A DNA stretch of 64,000 nt from Fusicatenibacter saccharivorans (GTDB lineage: Bacteria; Bacillota; Clostridia; Lachnospirales; Lachnospiraceae). Below, piece by piece: positions 1 through 8,656 of the stretch. Where the stretch lies: NCBI RefSeq assembly GCF_027667425.1, contig NZ_JAQEGR010000015.1:33443-97442 (forward strand), given 5' to 3'. Below the pieces are notes generated by a model. That model did no database searches. It was not told the origin of the DNA and worked only from the letters and a program-made list of their open reading frames with translations. Position 1 is the first letter of the stretch, and the number at the start of each line of letters is the position of its first letter. The translations under genes and the position numbers were made by a program.

Positions 1-1131
1 GGCGTTTCGGAAGACAAACAGCCCGCCAAGGGCGAACAGGGCAACTCCGGTAACCGGCAGAAAGATACAGGTATAGGAAATGACTGTCGCATCATTCAGC
101 ATCAGGGATGCCAGAAACTTCGGGCAGAAAATTTCCAGTGCTGCAAAAGGAAGATTGACAAGGACAGAAAGCACGACACCTGCCCTGACTCCCTGTTTGA
201 TCCGGTCGTATTTTCCGGCTCCATAATTTTGTCCTGTAAAAGTCAGAAGTGCAAGTCCAAGTGTTATACCCGGCTGCTCGAACAGACCGCACACCTTCAT
301 ACATGCAGCATAAGCCGCGACATAAGCCGTTCCCATCTGATTGACAAAAACCTGAAGGACCATACCGCCCACCGCAGTTACAGAATTCATCACAGCTACC
401 GGCAGGCCTTTTCCAACGAGTGCGCCAAGAAGTACACCATCTGCCCTCCAGTCTGTTTTCCGCGGAAGCAGTTCTGCGGCGCGCCGGATATATACCAGAC
501 AGTAAAGGGCAGAAACCACCTGCGCCAGAACCGTTGCAAGCGCCGCTCCAAACACGCCCATGCCAAACGGAAATACAAATAGAAGATCCAGCACAATATT
601 GACCACCGACGAAACGATCATAGAAGCCAGCGGCACTTTACTGTTTCCGACGGACCGGAGCAGCGTCATGGCAAAGTTATTAAAAATGGTAACGGTACTG
701 CCCGCCAGAATGGTTCCAAAATAAACCAGAGTGTCTGTCATCATATCCTCCGGTGTCTGGAGAAAGACAAACAGACGGCGCATCCAAAACAGACTGCCCA
801 CCGTAATTACAATTCCAATGGCAAGGCAGATATAAACCGACATCGCAATTTCTTTCCGCAGTTTTTCGATATCATTCGCTCCAAAGGAGTGGGAAATACA
901 GATCCCAAGTCCTCCGGTAAGCCCCATGGCAAAGCCGAGAATCAAAAAATGTACCGAACTGGTATTTCCAACCGCTGCCAGGGCCACATCTCCGATCCCC
1001 TTTCCAACGACCATGGAATCCACAAAGCTGTAAAGCTGCTGAAAAAGATTTCCGATCAGAATCGGCAGGAAAAACTGAAAAATCAGCTTCATGCTGTTGC
1101 CCTGCGTCATATCATTTGTTGTTTTTTGCAT
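1..1131 (-). CDS. MATE family efflux transporter (3' end cut by window edge)
   Basis: I translated this from the minus strand. It opens with MQKTTNDMTQGNSMKLI and continues into the MATE N-terminal signature LPILIGNLFQQLYSFVDSMVVG, reading open to base 1 for 377 of the usual roughly 450 codons. Many hydrophobic segments follow, as expected for a 12-helix multidrug/toxin extrusion antiporter of the inner membrane that exports compounds using a Na+ or H+ gradient. The ATG at 1131 is preceded by a GGAAAGG ribosome site. The C-terminal helices lie outside the window. It is transcribed divergently from the AraC-type regulator at 1265, which makes that regulator a plausible controller (inference). 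The substrate cannot be told from sequence. Confidence 0.9.
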   Translation of the reverse strand, partial: MQKTTNDMTQGNSMKLIFQFFLPILIGNLFQQLYSFVDSMVVGKGIGDVALAAVGNTSSVHFLILGFAMGLTGGLGICISHSFGANDIEKLRKEIAMSVYICLAIGIVITVGSLFWMRRLFVFLQTPEDMMTDTLVYFGTILAGSTVTIFNNFAMTLLRSVGNSKVPLASMIVSSVVNIVLDLLFVFPFGMGVFGAALATVLAQVVSALYCLVYIRRAAELLPRKTDWRADGVLLGALVGKGLPVAVMNSVTAVGGMVLQVFVNQMGTAYVAAYAACMKVCGLFEQPGITLGLALLTFTGQNYGAGKYDRIKQGVRAGVVLSVLVNLPFAALEIFCPKFLASLMLNDATVISYTCIFLPVTGVALFALGGLFVFRNA

Positions 1132-1169
1132 GATGATAATCTTGTAACCTTTCCTTTCTTCATTCCTTC

Positions 1170-1198
1170 TTGCAAATCATATAAAATCACTATATACT
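1170..1198 (+). promoter_or_regulatory. Candidate sigma-A promoter of the AraC-type gene
   Basis: TTGCAA (1170-1175), a 17-base spacer and TATACT (1193-1198) sit 67 bases before the ATG at 1265. The match is good but not perfect, and the region is shared with the divergent MATE gene. Confidence 0.5.
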
Positions 1199-1264
1199 AA
1201 AAGAAGTTTGTTTCCATCCACAGTCAGTATGGAACATCCACTACGAACGAAAAGTGAGACATCT

Positions 1265-2146
1265 ATGAATAACTTATATGAATATATCGACCCCATCGCC
1301 TCTCCTTATGAGGCTTTTCTTTTTGACAGCACGCGGGACTCCCTTCCGATTCCTGCTCACTGGCACTATTATGTAGAACTTCTCTACGTTCTGAAAGGAG
1401 AAATTGAGGTTTCCCTTGATAATGTGACATCCATCGGAACGGAAGGATCCGTGATCCTTTTTCCGCCCAAATGCGTTCATTCCATCGCGCTTGCAAAAGG
1501 GTCTGTTCCGGTGCAGTATGATGTGATTAAATTTGACCCCAATCTTCTGCCCACCTGCAAGACGGATGAGCTGGATCTGCGTTCGATTCTGCACGGCCTC
1601 CACACGTTCCGCTGCCCCTGTATTTTTTCTCCGGAGCAGGTACGGAAAATGGACCTTTTTCCTCTTTTTTCGGATATTCTTAAGGAATACCGGGATAAAG
1701 AGCTTGGCTATTCCATGATTCTTACAGCGGATCTTCGGAAAATCATCAGCCGTTTTGTACGGAATTGGCAGAAAAGCGGGACTTCTTTTCCGTCTCCCGG
1801 CGTGCATCCTTCCTACGAAATCAGTTTTGACCTGATTTCCGAATACATTGATTCCCATTATTTTGAAGAACTGACCGTAGAGAAACTTGCCGCCATGTGC
1901 AACATGTCGCACTCCACATTTTCCATGAATTTTTACCGCCGCTACAATATGACCTGCAAAGAATATATTACGGCAACCAGAATCAATGCGGCAGAAAACA
2001 TGCTGCTTTTTTCCAGTCACGATGTTTCTTTTATTGCCAGAGAAGTCGGCTATCCGGACTGCAGCTATTTCATCCGGTGTTATAAAAAAATAAAAGGAAT
2101 CACACCGAAACAGGCCAGAAAAATGCAGGCAGAAAAAAATAAATAA
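1265..2146 (+). CDS. AraC family transcriptional regulator
   Basis: A 293-residue protein with the two-part AraC layout. The N-terminal part (about residues 10-150) is a cupin-like sensor containing HWHYYVELLYVLKGEIEV, a typical histidine-rich ligand-sensing strand. The C-terminal 100 residues carry a double helix-turn-helix, with EKLAAMCNMSHSTFSMNFYR as the first and VGYPDCSYFIRCYKKIKGIT as the second, ending in the family's P.. AR motif. The start at ATG 1265 is chosen over an upstream TTG (1208) because the cupin homology begins just after it and the extension has no ribosome site. These regulators often respond to sugars. Neighbours are the divergent MATE pump and the convergent beta-mannosidase, and either could be a target (inference). 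Confidence 0.9.
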   Translation: MNNLYEYIDPIASPYEAFLFDSTRDSLPIPAHWHYYVELLYVLKGEIEVSLDNVTSIGTEGSVILFPPKCVHSIALAKGSVPVQYDVIKFDPNLLPTCKTDELDLRSILHGLHTFRCPCIFSPEQVRKMDLFPLFSDILKEYRDKELGYSMILTADLRKIISRFVRNWQKSGTSFPSPGVHPSYEISFDLISEYIDSHYFEELTVEKLAAMCNMSHSTFSMNFYRRYNMTCKEYITATRINAAENMLLFSSHDVSFIAREVGYPDCSYFIRCYKKIKGITPKQARKMQAEKNK

Positions 2147-2159
2147 CGTTATTTTGCAG

Positions 2160-2194
2160 AAAAGGGCACGCATTCATTTTGCGTGCCCTTTTTC
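2160..2194. terminator. Bidirectional intrinsic terminator between AraC-type gene and beta-mannosidase
   Basis: AAGGGCACGC and GCGTGCCCTT form a 10-bp stem around a 9-base loop, with A-run and T-run on opposite sides. It serves two convergent genes. Confidence 0.9.
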
Positions 2195-2200
2195 CATGCC

Positions 2201-4930
2201 TTATCGTTCTGCTGTCTCGTATACGCTTCGTACGCGGTATGCGCCCGATACGCCGGTTCCCTTGGCGGTAAAGTCTGCGGTCGGCAGAATACGGAAGGTC
2301 TTTGTTCCTGCTTCCATATCAACGAAGTTATCGTCCAGGCGAAGCACACCGTTTTCGGTCTCTACGCTGACAGATTTTGCGAAGTTCTCTGCCGTTACAG
2401 TTACGGTATCGCCGTCTACCGATACAGAAAGTTTCGGATCTGCGAAATGGTAATGCTTCGGTGCACAGAACAGCGTCGATCCGGAAGATACGACGTTTCC
2501 ATCGACAACCAGCTCATACGTCAGATGAACTTCCAGCGGATCCTGACCGTTGAAATCAAGATGCGGCATCCACTGTCCGCCGTAGGCCGGTGCGTTGACC
2601 TCGAAGGTTCCCTCTTTGACTACGGAAGAATCCGGACGGCGCAGAGACCATTTTACGGTTCCAACAATCGGCTCACCCGTCTCATTCGCAACGTGAAGGT
2701 CTGCACTGACATCGATTGGATGCGGCAGGGTGTTGACAAACGGTTTCTGATCGATCTCTCCATGCTCCTCACAGGAAAGCAGAATCGGTGCGAACATCTT
2801 CTTCTCTGCGTACTGCAGGGCTTTCCAGTTTCCGTAGTAATCGACGCTTGCCCAGGATGCTACCGGCCAGATATCGTTCAGCTGCCATACAACAGCACCC
2901 ATGCAGGTACCACGGAAGCGGCGGAAATGCTCTACGCCGTAACGGATGGCATCTGCCTGAAGAAGCTGTGAGCAGTAAAGAAGCTCATCGAAATTCTTCG
3001 GATACAGATAGGTCTGTGAGATATAGTTCAGGATCTTTCCGTTGGCAGCCGTATTTCTCTGGTGCATTTCCATGACGCGTGAGAAGATGTTGCGGTCGCC
3101 GTCTTCCGTAAACCGTTTTACAGTCTGCAGGGACGGGAAGGACTGGAATCCGAACTCGGACAGGAAACGGTAATGGTGGGAACGATAAGCGGTAAACGGC
3201 TCGCTTCCGTGCCATACGCCCCAGTAATGGGTATCGCCGACATTTTCCGCATTGCTGTTTTCGTAATTTCCACCTGAAGACGGGGATGACGGCCAGTAGA
3301 ATTTCTCCGGATCCTCTTCTTTGACGATTTTCGGAATGATGTACTCATACAGATGGATATAATCGTAATACTGTTTCTTGGATTTCGGCCATGCCAGCAT
3401 TTCATACTGTGTCTCCATCTCATTGTTTCCGCACCACAGAGCAATGCTTGCATGAGAACGAAGTCTGCGTACATTCTGACGGATTTCTGTGGAGATATTC
3501 TCCTCAAAATGATCTGACAGCTCATAGGAAGCGCAGGCAAACATGAAGTCATGCCAGATCAGAAGTCCTCTCTCATCGCAGACATCATAGAAGAAGTCAT
3601 CGAGGAAGTATCCGCCGCCCCATATACGCAGGGAATTGAAGTTTGCTTCCTGTGCAGATTTTAACAGCAGATCGGTACGTTCTCTCGTCTGGCGGGTTAA
3701 AATATTATCCTCCGGAATGTAATCCGCGCCCATCGCGAAAATCTGCAGTCCGTTGATTTCATATGCAAAGTTGCGGCCTTTTACCGTCTTTGCTGCTTTA
3801 TCGGTGATAATTACTTTCTTCTCACCGTTTGTCATAACCATGTTGTCGCCGTCGTCGTAATCTGGTGCCTGTCCGGTCATGTGCTCATCATAAACTTCAT
3901 CTTCCATCGGATCGGTATTGACCGTGATGGTGCGAAGACCCATTTTTTTCTCCCAGGTATCCAGGGTATCCTCTGCAACAAGCGCTACCTTTACCTGATA
4001 CAGTGCCTGTGCGCCGTAACCGTTCGGCCACCACAGCTCCGGATTTTCTACGGTAAGAGAAGCCTGTACATGGTTGCTGCGAAGCTCACACGTAAGACCA
4101 GTCAGATTCTTTGCCGGTGCTGAATGGGTCAGCGGATCGATGCTGCCGCTTTCTGCGGTCAGAACGGTTTTTCCATCCGGAGAAGTAACCGTCATGACAA
4201 TTTTTACATTTCCGTTGGTAACTCCCGGCATCCACTCGATCTCAGCATCTGCCGTCAGGCGAACAGAATCAACAACGTTTCCGTGAACCGTTTTTCCGGT
4301 TACGTGATGCTCCTGGCCTACAAATACCTGCGCCAGACGGGCTGTTTTTACTGCGAGAACGGAAGCTTCACGGAACAGTCCTGCATCTGGAAGACGCGGG
4401 CCCCAGTCCCAGCCGTACATGCACGCTGCTTTACGGATATGCGGGAATCCCGGCATTGCATCGGAGGATCCGCCAACCGGGCATTTTGTATCTTCTTCCG
4501 CAATGAATTTGGTCGGGGAATGCAGAATCACTTTTACCTGATATACGGTATCGGCTGCATCACCTGCAACAAGATCGGTAATATCGTACTCCCAGACACG
4601 GTTCATGTTGTCTGCGGAGCCGATTTTCTCTCCGTTCAAATAAACATCCGCGATCGTATCAATTCCGTCGAAATGTAAAAACAGGCGGTCCGCTTTTCTG
4701 TCTTCCTCTCCGATCACGATTTCTGTCTCGTATGCGAAATCGTTCTCCATCAGTTTCAGTGCGTCGAGTTCATTGTCACGATAAAACGGATCCGGGATCA
4801 GACCTTTTTCCAGAAGTGTGCCGTAAACGGTAGACGGAACCTTTGTCTCAATTGGAGTCTCCGGAATATCGTAAACATTTTTTCCAAGGACCGTTAAGGT
4901 CCAGTTGTCTTTCAGACATATTGTATGCAT
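2201..4930 (-). CDS. Glycoside hydrolase family 2 beta-mannosidase
   Basis: A 909-residue protein with the GH2 beta-mannosidase layout: N-terminal jelly-roll (LHFDGIDTIADVYLNGEKIG), immunoglobulin-like domains, then a TIM barrel. The acid/base glutamate is in WCGNNE (Glu504) and the nucleophile is in LSEFGFQSFP (Glu592). The PHIRKAACMYGWDWGPRLP segment is typical of beta-mannosidases rather than beta-galactosidases. There is no signal peptide, so it should act in the cytoplasm, removing terminal beta-linked mannose from imported mannan or N-glycan fragments. A strong AAGGGGG ribosome site precedes the ATG. A 24-bp palindrome at 5013-5036 lies in its upstream region. No transporter is adjacent, so the physiological substrate is not shown by context. 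Confidence 0.93.
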   Translation of the reverse strand: MHTICLKDNWTLTVLGKNVYDIPETPIETKVPSTVYGTLLEKGLIPDPFYRDNELDALKLMENDFAYETEIVIGEEDRKADRLFLHFDGIDTIADVYLNGEKIGSADNMNRVWEYDITDLVAGDAADTVYQVKVILHSPTKFIAEEDTKCPVGGSSDAMPGFPHIRKAACMYGWDWGPRLPDAGLFREASVLAVKTARLAQVFVGQEHHVTGKTVHGNVVDSVRLTADAEIEWMPGVTNGNVKIVMTVTSPDGKTVLTAESGSIDPLTHSAPAKNLTGLTCELRSNHVQASLTVENPELWWPNGYGAQALYQVKVALVAEDTLDTWEKKMGLRTITVNTDPMEDEVYDEHMTGQAPDYDDGDNMVMTNGEKKVIITDKAAKTVKGRNFAYEINGLQIFAMGADYIPEDNILTRQTRERTDLLLKSAQEANFNSLRIWGGGYFLDDFFYDVCDERGLLIWHDFMFACASYELSDHFEENISTEIRQNVRRLRSHASIALWCGNNEMETQYEMLAWPKSKKQYYDYIHLYEYIIPKIVKEEDPEKFYWPSSPSSGGNYENSNAENVGDTHYWGVWHGSEPFTAYRSHHYRFLSEFGFQSFPSLQTVKRFTEDGDRNIFSRVMEMHQRNTAANGKILNYISQTYLYPKNFDELLYCSQLLQADAIRYGVEHFRRFRGTCMGAVVWQLNDIWPVASWASVDYYGNWKALQYAEKKMFAPILLSCEEHGEIDQKPFVNTLPHPIDVSADLHVANETGEPIVGTVKWSLRRPDSSVVKEGTFEVNAPAYGGQWMPHLDFNGQDPLEVHLTYELVVDGNVVSSGSTLFCAPKHYHFADPKLSVSVDGDTVTVTAENFAKSVSVETENGVLRLDDNFVDMEAGTKTFRILPTADFTAKGTGVSGAYRVRSVYETAER

Positions 4931-5012
4931 TACAGTATGTCCCCCTTTCTTACATAGTTTCTGCTTCTTCGCGTAGTTTCACCACGCTTTTTCCTTCTTC
5001 CTATCTTACTTC

Positions 5013-5036
5013 TTTTGTACAGAAAATGGTACAAAA
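5013..5036. promoter_or_regulatory. Palindromic candidate operator upstream of the beta-mannosidase
   Basis: TTTTGTAC and GTACAAAA form a perfect 8-bp inverted repeat around 8 bases. It lies 83 bases upstream of the beta-mannosidase start and about 185 bases before the divergent aminopeptidase gene. Size and placement fit a dimeric repressor site. The cognate regulator is unknown. Confidence 0.45.
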
Positions 5037-5124
5037 AAGCTCTTGAAAAATAGGAAAAATCTCCAAATGCACAAAAATTTTCGCAAAAACAGGAAAACAG
5101 TGAGACAAATTCTCAATCATCACT

Positions 5125-5152
5125 TTGACAGATTTGGAAAATGTGATAGAAT
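5125..5152 (+). promoter_or_regulatory. Sigma-A promoter of the aminopeptidase P gene
   Basis: A perfect TTGACA (5125-5130), a 16-base spacer and TAGAAT (5147-5152), with the start codon about 68 bases downstream. Confidence 0.7.
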
Positions 5153-5219
5153 AAAAACGTTGGCATCCCATTTAAAAATGTCGACATTATTTTTCGAAAA
5201 GAAAGATGAGGAAAAAACT

Positions 5220-7007
5220 ATGATACCAGAAAGATTAGCTGCTCTCCGCGAAAAAATGAGAGCATACGGCGTGGACGCTTATCTGGTTCCGACCGCCGAT
5301 TATCATGAATCCGAATATGTAGGAACTTACTTTAAAGCAAGAACGTATATTACCGGTTTTACCGGTTCTGCCGGAACTGCTGTGATTACGCAGGACGAAG
5401 CGTGCCTCTGGACCGATGGCCGCTACTTCGTACAGGCAGCCAAAGAACTTGCCGGAACCGGCGTTACCTTAATGAAAATGGGCCAGGAAGGCGTTCCGAC
5501 GGTAGAGGAATACCTGGCGGCAAATACAAAAGAGGGCATGACCATTGGTTTTGACGGCCGCGTTGTCAATGAAATGCTCGGCGAAGCACTGGAGAAAACA
5601 CTTCCGGAGCGTTTTCTTTCCTATCGAAGCGACCTGATCGGTGAGATCTGGTCGGACCGCCCGGCACTTTCCGCAGAACCCGTGTGGATCCTTGATGCAA
5701 AATATACCGGTGAATCCGCTGCGGAGCGTCTTGCAAAAGTACGCGAAAAGATGAAAGAGAACGGTGCCGAAGTGCATATTCTGACTGCACTGGATGATAT
5801 CGCCTGGATGCTGAATATCCGTGGAAACGATATTCCATGCAACCCGGTTGTTCTCTCCTATCTCGTACTGACAGAAACCGAGAGTCATCTGTTCATTCAG
5901 GAAGAAACCTTAAATGAGAAAGTAAAACAGTATCTTGCTGATCTTGGCATTTCCCTTCATCCATACGATGCTGTTTATGATTTTGTTTCCGGCATCACAG
6001 GAAAAACCATTCTTCTGGAAAAAGCCAAAGTCAACTACACGATCTGCCAGAGTGTCATGGGCAGCAATACGATTGTCAATGTCATGAACCCGGCTTCTTC
6101 TTTAAAAGCAGTCAAAACACCGGTTGAGATGGAAAACATCCGAAAAGCCCACATCAAAGACGGCGTTGCCGTTACCCGTTTCGTATACTGGTTAAAGAAG
6201 AATATCGGTAAGATCCCAATGGATGAGGTTTCCGTTGCTGAAAAACTGGAATCCTTCCGGAAGGAGCAGGAAGGCTTTATTGAGCCAAGTTTCGGAACGA
6301 TTTCCGCTTACGGCCCGAATGCTGCTATGTGCCATTATCAGGCAACGAAAGACAATTTCTCTGTTCTGCAGCCAAAAGGCATGTACCTAGTGGACTCCGG
6401 CGGACAGTATTATGAGGGAACGACCGATATTACCAGAACAATCGTAGTTGGACCGCTGACCGAGGAAGAAAAAGAACATTTCACCATCACTGCGATGGGA
6501 ACCCTTCGTCTTGGAAATGCAAAATTCCTCCACGGCTGCATCGGTATCAACCTTGATTACCTTGCAAGACAGGCATTCTGGGAGAGAGGTCTTGACTTCA
6601 ATCACGGAACCGGCCACGGTGTCGGTTATCTTTTAAATGTACATGAGCGTCCAAACGGTTTCCGCTGGAAAATGGTTCCGGAGCGGATGGAAAACGCCGT
6701 TCTTGAGGAGGGCATGCTTACTTCCGATGAACCGGGTATCTATATCGAAGGAAGCCACGGCATCCGTACTGAGAACCTGATGCTCTGCCGCAAAGCAGAA
6801 AAGAACATGTACGGCCAGTTCATGTGCTTTGAGTTCGTTACCATGGTTCCGATCGATCTTGACGGTATTGACACACAGTATATGACCGAAAAAGATGTGG
6901 AACTGCTGAACAACTACCACAAAGAAGTATATGAAAAGATTTCTCCTTATCTAGAAGGAGACGAAAAAGAGTGGCTGAAAGAAGCCACCCGCCCGATTTC
7001 CAAATAA
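5220..7007 (+). CDS. M24 family Xaa-Pro aminopeptidase (aminopeptidase P)
   Basis: A 595-residue metallopeptidase that removes an N-terminal residue preceding proline. It has the long, three-domain aminopeptidase P1 form: two creatinase-like N-terminal domains (about 1-300), then the pita-bread M24 domain. Metal ligands are visible in LVDSGGQYYEGTTDITRT (two Asp), NHGTGHGVGY (His), TSDEPGIYIEG (Glu) and GIRTENL (Glu). I moved the start to ATG 5220, preceded by GATGAGG, because the 59 codons before it look like untranslated promoter DNA. No signal peptide is seen, so it probably acts in cytoplasmic peptide recycling. It is a single-gene unit with its own promoter and terminator. Confidence 0.93.
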   Translation: MIPERLAALREKMRAYGVDAYLVPTADYHESEYVGTYFKARTYITGFTGSAGTAVITQDEACLWTDGRYFVQAAKELAGTGVTLMKMGQEGVPTVEEYLAANTKEGMTIGFDGRVVNEMLGEALEKTLPERFLSYRSDLIGEIWSDRPALSAEPVWILDAKYTGESAAERLAKVREKMKENGAEVHILTALDDIAWMLNIRGNDIPCNPVVLSYLVLTETESHLFIQEETLNEKVKQYLADLGISLHPYDAVYDFVSGITGKTILLEKAKVNYTICQSVMGSNTIVNVMNPASSLKAVKTPVEMENIRKAHIKDGVAVTRFVYWLKKNIGKIPMDEVSVAEKLESFRKEQEGFIEPSFGTISAYGPNAAMCHYQATKDNFSVLQPKGMYLVDSGGQYYEGTTDITRTIVVGPLTEEEKEHFTITAMGTLRLGNAKFLHGCIGINLDYLARQAFWERGLDFNHGTGHGVGYLLNVHERPNGFRWKMVPERMENAVLEEGMLTSDEPGIYIEGSHGIRTENLMLCRKAEKNMYGQFMCFEFVTMVPIDLDGIDTQYMTEKDVELLNNYHKEVYEKISPYLEGDEKEWLKEATRPISK

Positions 7008-7013
7008 GATGCA

Positions 7014-7055
7014 AAAACGCTGTTCTGTGTTTTGATGATACAGAACAGCGTTTTT
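7014..7055. terminator. Bidirectional terminator between aminopeptidase P and the ABC ATPase
   Basis: AAAACGCTGTTCTGT pairs with ACAGAACAGCGTTTT around about 10 bases, flanked by A and T runs. It serves both convergent transcription units. Confidence 0.92.
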
Positions 7056-7057
7056 TA

Positions 7058-7801
7058 TTATAATACTTTCGATAAAAACTCTTTGAGCCGGGGATGCTGC
7101 GGATTTGCGAAGAACTCCTGCGGCGTATTCTCCTCCTGAATATTTCCCTCGTTGATAAAGATCACGCGGGTTGCCACTTCTCTTGCAAAACCCATTTCAT
7201 GTGTTACGACAACCATCGTCATGCCTGATTCAGCAAGTTCCTTCATAATTTCAAGAACCTCCCCTACCATTTCCGGGTCGAGTGCGGAGGTCGGCTCGTC
7301 AAACAGCATGACATCCGGGTTCATCGCAAGGGCGCGTGCAATGGCGATTCGCTGTTTCTGACCGCCGGAAAGGCTTCCCGGGTAAGCATCTGCTTTATCC
7401 GGCAGTCCAACGCGGTTTAAGAGCTCCAACGCTTTTTTCGCTGCTTCTTCCGGTGTCATCAGCTTTAATGTCACCGGGGCGAGCATGATATTTTCCTTGA
7501 CGGTTTTATGCGGAAACAGGTTGAACTGCTGAAATACCATTCCAATTCTCTGTCGTACATGGTCAATATCGGTTTCCGGCGCCGTGATGTCAACGCCCTC
7601 GAAATAAATTTTTCCGCCGGTTGGAATTTCCAGACGGTTTAAGGAACGCAGAAAGGTCGATTTTCCGGAACCGGAAGGACCGATGACAGCGACAACCTCT
7701 CCCTGATGGATCTCTGTACTGATCCCGTCCAGAACCTTATTATCCTCGAAGCTCTTCTGCAGATTTTCAACTTTGATTAATACTTTTTCATTAGTGGTCA
7801 C
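7058..7801 (-). CDS. Polar amino-acid ABC transporter ATP-binding protein
   Basis: A 247-residue ABC ATPase of the GlnQ/ArtP (PAAT) type that powers import of a polar amino acid. Walker A is GPSGSGKS, the Q-loop is in GMVFQQFNLFPH, the signature is LSGGQKQRIAIARAL and Walker B with its Glu is VMLFDEPTSALDPE, followed by the switch His in VVTHEMGFAREV. It starts with GTG at 7801, preceded at suitable distance by AAGGAGAC. The start lies within the last codons of the permease gene (11-base overlap), indicating translational coupling. Third gene of a binding protein-permease-ATPase operon. The exact amino acid transported is not decided by this subunit. Confidence 0.95.
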   Translation of the reverse strand: MTTNEKVLIKVENLQKSFEDNKVLDGISTEIHQGEVVAVIGPSGSGKSTFLRSLNRLEIPTGGKIYFEGVDITAPETDIDHVRQRIGMVFQQFNLFPHKTVKENIMLAPVTLKLMTPEEAAKKALELLNRVGLPDKADAYPGSLSGGQKQRIAIARALAMNPDVMLFDEPTSALDPEMVGEVLEIMKELAESGMTMVVVTHEMGFAREVATRVIFINEGNIQEENTPQEFFANPQHPRLKEFLSKVL

Positions 7802-8480
7802 TCTTACGCAGTCTCCTTTCCAGTTTTCCCATGAAATAGGTCAGAATCATAACAAGAATCAGATAAAAAATCGCTGCGGAAAGAAGCGGAACCAGTGCAT
7901 CGTACGTACGGCTCTGTACCAGGGTCGCTGCCTTTGTAATATCAATGGTTCCGATATAGCCGATGATGGCAGTCTCTTTTAACAGCACGATCATCTCATT
8001 AATCAGCGCCGGAAGAACATTTTTAAACGCCTGCGGAATGATGATGAGACGCATGGTCTGTGCAGAATTTAAGCCAAGGCTTCGTCCTGCTTCCGTCTGT
8101 CCTTTGTCCACAGACATAATTCCGGAACGGAAAATCTCAGCAACGTATGCACCGGAATTGATACCAAATGCGATTCCGCCGATCACGATATTGTTCAGGT
8201 TTACGGTTGCAAAAATAACCGAATAGAAAAACAGGATCTGAATCATGGACGGCGTTCCGCGGATGATCGTCAGATAGACGCGCGCAACGATGTTCAGAAG
8301 TTTTAATTTACCGGTCTGCTCGTGTGTCGAGCGGATCAGTGCGATAAGAAGTCCGAGCACAACACCGATGCACAGCGCAAGCACCGTGACAAGCAGTGTC
8401 GTCTTCAGACCGGTCAGCCACCATTCTGTAGCACCATTGTCTACAAAGTAGCGGTTGAACTGATGATGTAAATTTTCCAT
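7791..8480 (-). CDS. Polar amino-acid ABC transporter permease
   Basis: A 229-residue membrane protein with about five transmembrane helices and the EAA-type cytoplasmic loop of the HisM/GlnP family, visible as EAGRSLGLNSAQTMRLIIIPQAFKNVLP. The region LRSTxxQ-like LLIALIRSTHEQTGKL precedes IRGTPSMIQI, another family mark. I use the second ATG (8480): AAGGAGA is only about 2 bases from the first ATG but 11 from the second. It forms the channel for the amino acid delivered by the lipoprotein encoded upstream. It is separated from that gene by 176 bases holding an attenuator-like hairpin, and overlaps the ATPase gene. Confidence 0.93.
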   Translation of the reverse strand: MENLHHQFNRYFVDNGATEWWLTGLKTTLLVTVLALCIGVVLGLLIALIRSTHEQTGKLKLLNIVARVYLTIIRGTPSMIQILFFYSVIFATVNLNNIVIGGIAFGINSGAYVAEIFRSGIMSVDKGQTEAGRSLGLNSAQTMRLIIIPQAFKNVLPALINEMIVLLKETAIIGYIGTIDITKAATLVQSRTYDALVPLLSAAIFYLILVMILTYFMGKLERRLRKSDH

Positions 8481-8546
8481 ATGACACATCTCTCCTTTGT
8501 GTTTTTAACTGCGGGATCTGCAACCGGCAGTTTCCTTACAGCGCAA

Positions 8547-8595
8547 TCGAAAAACGAACGGCCGCGCCTTTTGTCTGGCGGACAGCCGCTCGTTT
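8547..8595 (-). terminator. Partial terminator/attenuator between binding-protein and permease genes
   Basis: On the minus strand AAACGAGCGGC pairs with GCCGTTCGTTT (one G-U), followed by TTTTTC. It sits inside the operon after the binding-protein gene, where leaky terminators or 3'-end stabilisers commonly make binding protein exceed membrane subunits. Confidence 0.6.
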
Positions 8596-8656
8596 CTATC
8601 CCCTGATTCCAGATTGCCCCGTACTTCGTACTCTCGCAGTCCTTATCACTATGTTA

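Noticed and set aside
1274..2173. A 299-codon minus-strand frame opposite the AraC-type gene, and a 309-codon one opposite purF (28760-29689)
   Set aside because: Both lie antisense to well-supported genes and have no family resemblance.
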